DNA from: Lepidodermella squamata
Lineage: Eukaryota > Gastrotricha
Length of the DNA stretch: 64,000 bases
Direction: 5' to 3'
Assembly: GCA_047495785.1 (NCBI GenBank)
Contig: JBLDXI010000017.1
Span: forward strand, 2,976,001 to 3,040,000
Shown one piece after another: positions 55,753 to 64,000 of this stretch. Each line of letters starts with the position of its first letter. The stretch's first letter is position 1. The notes under the pieces are model-generated. The model was not told where the DNA came from. It made no database searches and saw nothing but the letters and a program-made list of their open reading frames with translations. A program made the translations under genes and the position numbers.

Positions 55753-58700
55753 CTATTGCGATGTAGCCGATGACATGGTAATTGTCGCTGAGTTGAAATT
55801 GTTCAGCCGTTTCCCGGAGGCGTACGCTGCCAGTTGAGTGGCATCTAGCAACGAAATGCCGAGCTGGTCTTCCTTGGTGAAGGGTTGCGCCATGAGGCGG
55901 AAAAATTTACGCACCAAATGCACGGCCTCATCGGTGGACAGATCGGAAACTGCGTCGGTGAGGCTGCTCTGGATCCAGGTGGGCAGTCGCGAGCGTTTGT
56001 CAGCACGGGCGTAGCGCTTATCGGCCAACACCATGACACCGTAGTCGGACTTACCTCGCAAAGCTCGGCCAATGCATTGCGCGGCTTGGCGGACAGCGTC
56101 AAATGTTAGAAAATCAGCCTCTCGAATGCAACACTCCTGGCGTAGAAAATCAAGCCGAGCCCGTAGCAACCGCGATTGGGTGTAGACGTAGGGTACCCCC
56201 AACATGACGACGCATCGCCCGTAGTGGAAGTCGAAGTCGACACCCTCGGACACCTTACCGCGAGCGACAGATAGCAGTAAGGCGCCGCGGCCATTCTCGC
56301 AGGCCATTTGGAAGTTGCGAAGGGCGAGGCCGGTTTCAACGGCATCGGGCGTCTCGATGAAAACCAGTTTGTGTTTCAACAGCTGGTCATATACGCCCTG
56401 TTCGTACCATACGCCTATTACGGATTCGAGATAGTGGTACGATGTGAAGAAAGCGACCATGCCATCAGGCACAACAGCTGCTAATTCAACAAGTAGACAG
56501 CCGTAATTTCTCACAACAGCGAGATCTTCTCGGACCTGTGAAATTCAGGCAAAAGTTAAATTAACCAGAGGAGCATATTTTTATACAGCGTGTCCTAGAA
56601 TTAGCGCAATCATTTTTGAATTTGGCAACTTTTTGTGGGAAATTCAACTAATTTTTTATTAAACCTACCGAGAGAATATTCCATCTCGCGCGATTTATCC
56701 GAAGAAATAACAAATATTTACCGAAGAAAACCCGGAAAACCCCGATGGTAATTTGTTCGGTAATTTACGGTATTTTACCCGGTTGTACGAAATTTCTCGG
56801 GACTTCAGTAATCCCGTTAACAAGTGACATCCTTGATTACTATTCTCGCGATTTTTTTCAATTTTTCTAAACATTTCTGGTCATGAGATGTGACTTCGTC
56901 TCTCATTTTAGAGTTTCGGAACCCTTTCCGTGTATTTTCTTTGCTGGCGTTACTTATGGGACACGCTATACATACAATGATGTGGTATATTTTTGCATAC
57001 ATTTTCACATTGAATTTCGCTTTTTTTCACGAATTTGTGGAGTTTTAGGGTTAGGGTTGGGATTAGGGTAGTTTTGTATAATCTTATGTACAAATAGGTC
57101 AAATATACCACATAATTAGGTGGCATCCATAAATTAGATAAATAAATTATGAGGCTACTTACATCGAATTTCGAGGTGATTGCGACTTGATCTGACCCGC
57201 GGCTGACGACTAGAGGCAGCAAGCACTGCCGAGCTAGAGACATCGAAAGACTAGTTAGGACAACGGGGCGAAATCCGAGCATCTTCGGGTACATGTCAAT
57301 CGGGGAAAGGGTGCCACTAGTGACTATCACAGTCTGAAAGCGCTCAAAAACCGGTTTGACAGCGATTGAAGCATCGAGGCACGCCAGATGGATGACCGGG
57401 TTCGGCAGGGTCGGCGTGTAATCGTCAAAAGGCTCGACAATAATGATGAAACCTTTCGTATACGTGCTGACTAGAGTTGCGAAAGCGGCTACTTTCATGA
57501 GACCATACAGCTGATGTACTTCAGTGTTCATTTCCAGAGTTTCAACTAGCGAAGCCAATCGATCATGCGCGAAACGCAGAGGCTTGCGTTCGATGCACAC
57601 TTTCGATTGAACGTCTTTCAAAAACATAGCCGGAGATTCGAGGGTTACATGCTGGATGCGGAGCCGGGTTTTCAAATATTCGGCGAATCGCTTCATGAAA
57701 TGGATGAAATGCTCAGCTTTACGAATCGACCCTGGAATAGCTTCCTCGGCGATATCTTCCGGCAAAACCGGGTTCGATACTACTGGCTCTTCGCCGGTAA
57801 TCGATAGCTGGCTGTTTGAAGGTCGGCCTTTTCGCAGACCTTCAACTAGCCGGCGATATTCGTTCTGAAGTCGGTCTTTATCATATTCTTTCATTTCCGA
57901 GATCTGCTGGCGCATTTTGTCCAAGTTCTCGCAGCACGATTCGACAGCGCTTTTCTTGATTGAAATGCTCATCGAGTCGATGCAAACGTTGTCGATGTTG
58001 TGCGCCTCGTCGAACACAACAACGCTCTTTCGGGGCAGATCGCGCGATACGATTTCGGCGATCTTCGGATCGATCAAATAATGGTAGGAATACACAACAA
58101 CATCGGCGGCATACAGCAGCTGCCGGGCCATGTAATACGGGCAGACGCCAGTTTTCTTGCCCATTTCTCGGATATCATCAAGACTGTAGATCGTGCTCGG
58201 GACAGGCGGCGCTTTTCGACCTAACTGAACAAATCTGAAAATTTTGAAAAAAATCTAAATCGACTTTTGAAATAGATGTAAGCGACGGACTTTTCATAAA
58301 ATCCGCAAATCGGAACTGATTTATCGGTCTCGTGGCGAGCCATAACCGCCCCAGCAGTGAGGGAGTGACACCGGCTGTCAACCATTCGACCGTCTTTCAG
58401 TGGAGCCACCTTAAAATACGAAAAATTTCCGAAAAATTCGCGGCGCGAATCAGGGTTCAAACCTCAGGATTAATGCATAGATTTTTACGCGAGCTCAACA
58501 CTAGCCCCATCACTTTGGAGGCTTTCGGGTGCTTGTTCTTTTCGAGGTAAGCGACGAGATTTTTCAGCTCGGCGATAACTTTCTCAATTTCAGGAATAGT
58601 ACGCGAGCAATAAACGAGCTTGGCAACATCGTTTGGGTACTGCAACCGGTAGGACACGATCAGGGACAGCAAGGTAGCGGTTTTGCCGGTACCTGATGGG

Positions 58701-58825
58701 CATTCGACCACTGCATGGCCTTTCGCATCAATTGACTTCTTCAGCTCCACCATGTAATTGTACTGCTCAGGGTAGATGTACTCATAAGGAAAATACACGG
58801 TCAAATCGTCGATTCTGAATATCAT
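55753..58825 (-). CDS. ERCC2: TFIIH DNA helicase XPD (ERCC2/Rad3)
   Basis: Four exons, about 750 residues, collinear with animal XPD from [20 protein letters not shown] to the end. Walker A is [13 protein letters not shown] and the DEAH box is [11 protein letters not shown]. The four Fe-S cluster cysteines are present in SRKNLC, SRCHSLT, PICGFYE and GVCPYY. Later helicase motifs are [27 protein letters not shown] and [17 protein letters not shown] is the 5'-3' helicase of TFIIH in nucleotide-excision repair and transcription. The intron at about 56536-57164 is 630 nt, ten times the local norm, and carries a TTAGGG-like tract. All key residues are intact, so it is functional. Confidence 0.97.
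57048..57068 (+). other. telomere-like G-rich tract (potential G-quadruplex) in an XPD intron
   Basis: Four GGG runs spaced by TTA, TT and ATTA: two TTAGGG-like units plus variants. It lies on the strand opposite the XPD transcript. Confidence 0.6.
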
Positions 58826-59041
58826 TTCTTATTACTGTTATTTCATCAAATAGAAAATACTACGAAAAAAATAGAAAAATGCGAAGTTATACAATTATTT
58901 CAAAGCAGAGTTCACGTCAACTAGCGTCGAGTGCTTTAGAACCACCGAAGATAGAGAAGAGATAATAGCATTTTACACAAAAAATGATATGTCACGGACT
59001 GAGTTGCCAAGAATAATGAAGGAAAAATCACGGGCTTCTTC

Positions 59042-59961
59042 TCAGGTTGAGGTCGTTTTGTTGGCTGCGGTGTTTACAGCGATCAGAGCATCGGCGACGG
59101 ATCGCATGAAGTTGACAAGGCGTTCGCACGACTCGAGGTTGGTGTTTTCGTTGGCCAGTGAACGAGCCGCCCACTCCAGACGGCTGCATAGCGCTTCTTC
59201 AGCGACACGGAAACTCGAAACAGCGCCGAGCTGCATGGCCTGTTGGACGGGCGATGTCGAAGGCATTGCTGCTTGCTCATTTTCATCTGAAAATTTCCAA
59301 AGATAAATGAAAAGATAGGCCTAAGTTTCAGTGGGAAGGCCAAAACCGAAATACAGACTGAGCAGAATCGAGTGGGATTTACGTCACTTGGAAAGGTGGC
59401 AGATGGCATGGTACAGAACATATTTACTTTCCAATACTATTTCTCAGCGCTTAGTTACCCAAATATAAAATTACTGAATTTAACCGTCTTAACCACGCTG
59501 AATCGCACGAACAGAATACAAAAATGGATTCAAGTATTTGCCGATTTAAACATCTATTTACTGACTGAAATGTACGAAGCACTACTTACTTTCAGATTTG
59601 AAGTGCCACATGGCTTTCAAAAATCTGGGAGAAATTCGATTCAAAAAGCTGCGATTTACTTACCCGGCAATTTTCCAACAATTTCGCCATAGATCTCGCT
59701 ACATGCTACGCAATACTTTTGACCGCTGTCTTTGTTCAGCATCAGAACTGTCTAAACACAACAAGATTGCGCGTTATAAGCAGGCTGAGTTACACTAATA
59801 AGTCTTACATCACAATGGTCGCAGACTTCATTTAGCATTCGATAGCCTTTCAGAAGATACTCGCCCAGCAACCGGCTGACTTTATTTTGCAATTCGCGTC
59901 TCGCTTTCGGGACATCATCTTCCGACTTGACGCCATTTGTACCACCGTCCATCATTCGCAA
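59042..59961 (-). CDS. ZNRD2: ZNRD2 (SSSCA1/p27) zinc-ribbon protein
   Basis: Three exons. Exon 1 has ARRELQNKVSRLLGEYLLKG then YRMLNEVCDHCD. Exon 2 (about 59753-59664) has TVLMLNKDSGQKYCVACSEI, so the two CxxC pairs make the zinc ribbon. Exon 3 is DENEQAAMPSTSPVQQAMQL then a conserved helix ALCSRLEWAARSLANENTNL and ESCERLVNFMRSVADAL. This matches the vertebrate ZNRD2 plan: zinc ribbon first, helical C terminus last. Its cellular role is poorly defined (autoantigen; reported links to mitosis). Intron 2 is about 370 nt. It lies about 215 bp from the XPD start on the same strand. Confidence 0.88.
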
Positions 59962-60284
59962 GTATAAAAAACTAAATCAAGCGCGATTCAAAAATATCGA
60001 TGATTTCATTTTTTAGCAAGCAAATCAGCAACATTCGATAAATAGTTTAGTCCAAAATTGGTTCATCGTTTCGTATCAAGTTCGTGATCAAAAATAGATT
60101 GCCTCTGTAAATGAGTGTGAAACAATACCTTTTACCATCAAATAATGCAAAAATTTGGCCAGTCAGCATTCGATGCATAATAACAATACCGTGATCAGCA
60201 AAAAATATCAGATAAATTTTAAATTCGAAAAATAAATATTGGAAGATGTAATAAGGTGCGTGGGAAGTCTTTGGCACTAGCTTT

Positions 60285-61228
60285 TTAGGAAGCTTTCTCG
60301 AATGAAATGTGGATGGATCTTTCTGGTGAAAGACGGTCGGAAACAAATTGCAACGCTTGACTGAACGCCCCAAGCCAGTCGCAAGCCAGCTCGCCGCCCT
60401 CGGGGCCGTAAAGCCGCGACGGTGTCATTGAGATCCGCTGGCCATCAGTGCCTTTTTGACTAACATCGGCTGGATTAGAATAGCTGAACAGCACAGCAGT
60501 CATAATTTGGTACTGGTTAACTGGAATTTCAGGTAATTAGTCCGTGAAATTAGTAGATTTCTCGAATATTACCACCACGGATGCGAAAATTTGTTGTAAA
60601 ATTCGCGGAATAAATATCACTCAGCTTTATCTTGGTTTCCATTTTTCGCCCAAGACCAGTCACATCTTTTTGCTCAATAACCAAAAATCTGAATAAATCA
60701 ACGTCAATCAAATGTTTATAAGCTATTAGTAAGGTTAATAACCGATTGCAATCGGAAAAGAAGGCGAATAACTGGCGTGATCCAACTTGAGTTGGCGTGT
60801 TTGCCGTAGGTAGCAGTCCTTCGAAGTTAGCACCAGCCGAAAGAAGCCGCAACTTCTCGGCGAAAAACGATACTTCGGTTTTCGATACCTCAGCACATGT
60901 TTGGCATTGCCGGACAGGGTCGACGAAATTCATCCGCCGTAAACCAACAGATGACTTCGTACAATTCGCGCAGAATATTTGCCCGCAGCGTCGGCAATGG
61001 TGCTTTAAAATATTGAAAATATTCCTTTCAATTCTGAAACCTGTGAACACGACTCACTCTACGGCGATTGATGCTAAAATTTTTGTTACATCGTTGGCAT
61101 AAATTCGCTGCATTATCCGGGGCCCAAACAGGTTCGTCAAGATAGAGAAGGCTTACTCCGTCATTGTCAGTGGGCGGATCCGGTATGAATTTGTACCCAC
61201 TGTGGGTTTTGCCTAGTTGGTAAGACAT
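60285..61228 (-). CDS. ZFYVE21: ZFYVE21-like FYVE-domain protein
   Basis: Start MSYQLGKTHSGYKFIPDPPT at 61228. The FYVE zinc finger is split by a short intron: WAPDNAANLCQRCNKNFSIN then HHCRRCGQIFCANCTKSSVG and VDPVRQCQTCAEV. The R(H)HCRRCG motif binds PI3P, so the protein is endosome- or adhesion-associated. After it come the PH-like C-terminal strands of ZFYVE21 (METKIKLSDIYSANF, QYQIMTAVLFSY) and a terminal helix DWLGAFSQALQFVSDRL. Two more short introns (about 60720-60665 and 60592-60540) were placed by frame. Total about 240 residues, as in vertebrate ZFYVE21. Confidence 0.9.
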
Positions 61229-61850
61229 CTGTCGCCTAGATAAATTGAAAAGTTGATCAGATTCGGAAAACTTGATTATTATTTTTGTAATAGCACGTCC
61301 AGCGATGTTCAATGTTAGAAGTAAAAAAACAAAGATATAGTGTATATATATATATGGTCCGATTTTGAATCACACATTACGTGCATGTTTGTGATAAAAA
61401 TCCTCAGATTTTTCAAAATCAACAACTTGACACAAAGAGCAGATGCACAAGAGAACGAAGCGTTGGCTCGATTAAATAGTTGACATTTTGAGGCACTTTC
61501 AGTATTTACATATATTTTTTAAGGCTATCTTTTGATATAATAGTACCGTTATTTTGTGATAGATTACGTTCATTTTGGTTTTCTAGGAAGGTCAGATCAG
61601 CAGTTGATGCACAACCTTCACCGCTAGATAGCTGAATAGTAATTTGACTCTAGCATTAAATCAGCTACATTAACGGTCACATTTTTCAGCAACAAAAACA
61701 CTGTTCAGAAGTGATATCACAACAACCGTCGCAAAAATAGTAAAGAGCTATGTGCATAAACGTTGGTCGAAAAGAGTTTTGGTCCCGTGTTGATATAAAT
61801 ATAAGAAAAGGCGGAGAAAGTATGTAAGGCAGGATAAATCAATTTCATTA
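61229..61850. other. intergenic, 5' of ZFYVE21 / 3' of SLC35A-type gene
   Basis: AT-rich, with a TATATATATA run near 61345. No gene or repeat was recognised. Confidence 0.5.
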
Positions 61851-63311
61851 TTAAACGTTGCTTTTGAAGCCGGAGTGTTTAGGCGATGGTGTGTTAAACG
61901 TTTTAGGCAGATTAACCACAGGATTAACTGTGTAGATGTACATGGCCACCGATACGATAATGATAGCCAAGGCTGTGGTCAGATTTATTGGAATTCCAAA
62001 CAATATCCAGCTCATCAAGGCGGTGAACATGAGCTCAAAAGAGTTGGCAAACACCTTGACGATCGAATTGAGATATTTGAGAAACATGCTAGTGATGATA
62101 CCTGTTGATGAATAAGGTAGGTAATCGATTTAAATCAAAATTTTCATCAACGCTTGACTCACCGGCAGCACAATTATTAACCATTATGCAAATGACCATT
62201 GGCTTGAAAACGGAAAGGAACGCGTCGGACCAGGATGCGTTTATTGAGGAGCCCGAATTGCCGCCGCCAGAGTACATCAGCACTAAAATGTTGCACACGC
62301 ACGAGTCGAGATACATGAATATATTTTGAACCATTATATGCGCGTTCTTGCCAGTTTCCTATCGATTTCACAGTTAAACAAAAGGTCAATCACAGGTAAT
62401 GTCTCACTCACCTTAAGCAAATATTCATTGTAGACGCCGGCGATGCAGGAACACAAAACTTGGGTAAGCATTAACAAGAAATGAACGTTGAAAAACGAAT
62501 GCCACAGAAAATCGGCAGCGCTGCTGGAAGATTCGGCAGAGGCACCATTCGTACTATTTGAACCCTTGTTATCATGAGCGGATGCGAAATTCATTTGTTT
62601 GATGATACAGCCCATTGTGAGAACTATAAGCGAAAGCCATTGCATAGGCGTAAGCTTTTTGCGGAAGAACACTTGGAAGGTGGCCCCGGTGAGCAGGACT
62701 CGCATTTGTAGCAAAATGAAATACGTGGTCGGGTCATACCAGGCCAAATTTAGAAATGACAAATTGTTGTATAATGCGTAGAGACCAGCTGGGACGAAGT
62801 ACCAGATACCCACTAAATAAAATTGTAAGATGCTGTGCAATAAGAAAAGCGAAATTCAACTCACATCGGTAATGTGTCTTAATTTCAGATAATAGTCCAG
62901 CCAAACTGCGTCTGAAGTAGAGAGAAAAATTATGTCGATCACTTAAAAATGTAGCTTATTACTCTTGGAAAAGGTAGATTGAAACTGACACCACAAGCTT
63001 GCTCAACTCGGTTAGTAAAACGACCGCGACAATGCTGTAGTCGTAAGTGCTATTCCCGTTCTTAGTAGCAGTGACAAGAATGCCTAGGTGAGAACGGTAA
63101 ATTTGAAAGTCAAATATTTTGTTAGCAACAAACCTTGATTTACGAACAAAGAGACGTAAGTGACGAATATCACGAACGTCGAAAATGTGGGAAACATTTC
63201 GCCGCAGAGGAAGCCATTTTTCTTTCGGGGACTAGTCATGACTTCTTCCGTCAAATCTGTAGATAGCAACAGTTCTTCGTCGGATTTCTTCATGTCGGCG
63301 GTCATATTCAA
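61851..63311 (-). CDS. nucleotide-sugar transporter, SLC35A family (senju/SLC35A5-like)
   Basis: Start MNMTADMKKSDEELLLSTDL at 63311, cytosolic N terminus, then about ten hydrophobic segments over six short-intron exons. Family signatures are VPAGLYALYNNLSFLNLAWY, DPTTYFILLQMRVLLTGATF, RKKLTPMQWLSLIVLTMGCI, AGVYNEYLLK, and a late segment SMFLKYLNSIVKVFANSFEL with SWILFGIPINLTTALAIIIV. These fit Golgi UDP-sugar transporters of the SLC35A group. Substrate (for example UDP-galactose) is by family analogy only. The tail lacks an ER dilysine signal (ends GFKSNV), so Golgi location is likely. Confidence 0.85.
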
Positions 63312-63447
63312 GTGAGCTAACTAGTGGCAGCTGGACATACAATGTATCTAAGCAGGGCACTATTAAATGAAAAATATAGTTTGATTAGCTTTCATCATAA
63401 AAATTGTTTGCTCCGTAAAAAATCAGTAGTATGACATGGCTTTAGAA

Positions 63448-63989
63448 TTATTCCATTAGGTGTATAGCATGACTTGCAAGCAAAAAGTTGATAGTTAAGC
63501 ATAGACTAGGAAGGAAAGCGTAGGAACGGCACAAAATATAAGTATCAGGGAAATAAGTAACGATATCACAAAAAAATAGACTCTGTTCACTGTCAACAAA
63601 TATCCAGCTGATATTACTGATGCCGCCAGCATGAATCGCCAGCAATCGAGGCACAACAATTTTTGAAGTTGCGTATAACAGAATGCTTGAGTATGCATAT
63701 ATTCCAGCTACATAGCAGAAAGTCACTTTTTCATCCACATACTAAGCGTCAACTTGAAATTATTAGGTGATGATTAAAATATTTATTTCTATAAAACATC
63801 TGAGGTTCTAGTTTCAGGTTGTTCACCAGGGCCAGACGGTTCAGAGGGGTAGAACACCTTTTCCACTTTGGATGTAGTTGACAAAGAAGCGAGGTTTCTT
63901 GTGTTGCCACTGCTTGATGATTTTCTCAGAATACTGGGTTTCGAAGGACTCTGATTTTCAGGATTGAGCTTAGTTCGTTCATTCGACAT
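63448..63989 (-). CDS. hypothetical small membrane protein, two exons
   Basis: Exon 1 starts MSNERTKLNPENQSPSKPSI at 63989 and is Ser/Pro-rich. Joining at GAT|gttttatag ... gacgcttag|TATGTG (56-nt intron, local norm) continues as SDYVDEKVTFCYVAGIYAYS and SILLYATSKIVVPRLL, one or two hydrophobic segments, ending at 63448. Without the splice, exon 1 would stop at once and be followed by AATAAA, giving a 66-residue protein, which is also possible. The start lies 11 bp from the window edge, so upstream exons cannot be excluded. No family recognised. Confidence 0.45.
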
Positions 63990-64000
63990 CGAAATAAAGA

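Overview
The window is nuclear DNA of a small-genome invertebrate animal. The gene set is metazoan: Cys-loop receptor, class A and class C GPCRs, DMRT factor, CUB, MMP and trypsin families, Ly6 domain, EHD, and TFIIH helicase. Most coding introns are only about 50-60 nt with GT-AG ends, intergenic gaps are short, and about 30 genes fit in 64 kb. This resembles compact protostome genomes (tardigrade-like, for example), but the sequence alone does not fix the phylum.

Layout. 0.26-6.3 kb holds a CUB-domain membrane protein (+), a calponin-homology protein (-), a Cys-loop receptor subunit (+) and a four-pass membrane protein (-). 6.6-11 kb holds four tandem intronless CCoAOMT-type O-methyltransferases (-). 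11.3-23.5 kb is a tandem family of three GABA-B-like class C GPCRs (-) plus a relic exon, with two palindromic non-autonomous transposons between the second and third copies. 26.3-28.2 kb is a DMA-type DMRT gene (-) with wide gene-free flanks. 29.7-30.9 kb is a divergent histone H4/H3 pair with 3' stem-loops. 30.9-38.1 kb is a tandem of three matrix metalloproteinases (-). 39.2-39.7 kb is a small Ly6/three-finger gene (-). 39.8-42.1 kb is a minus-strand array of micro-exons whose introns carry box C/D snoRNAs. 42.7-44.6 kb is a divergent EHD ATPase (+). 44.9-48.6 kb holds two trypsin-like genes (-), one with two protease domains. 49.4-49.8 kb is a transposon with a clean 9-bp target duplication. 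52.5-55.2 kb is a class A GPCR (+). 55.75-64 kb is a minus-strand run: XPD/ERCC2, ZNRD2, ZFYVE21, an SLC35A-type nucleotide-sugar transporter and an unidentified membrane protein.

The most interesting region is 39.8-42.1 kb. Eight introns of 160-175 nt each contain a C box (ATGATGA-type) 33-43 nt after the donor and a D box (CTGA) 64-75 nt before the acceptor. A ninth, longer intron contains a good H/ACA candidate. The exons lack one consistent reading frame, as in snoRNA host genes such as GAS5 or UHG. Several guides match one conserved stretch of 28S rRNA. By the D+5 rule they point at residues that, from memory, correspond to yeast 25S A2281, G2288 and C2337. That agreement was worked out by hand and needs alignment to this species' own rRNA.

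Apart from this RNA locus, the window is dominated by local gene amplification (methyltransferases, GABA-B-like receptors, MMPs, trypsins) next to single-copy housekeeping genes (XPD, ZNRD2, ZFYVE21, replication histones).
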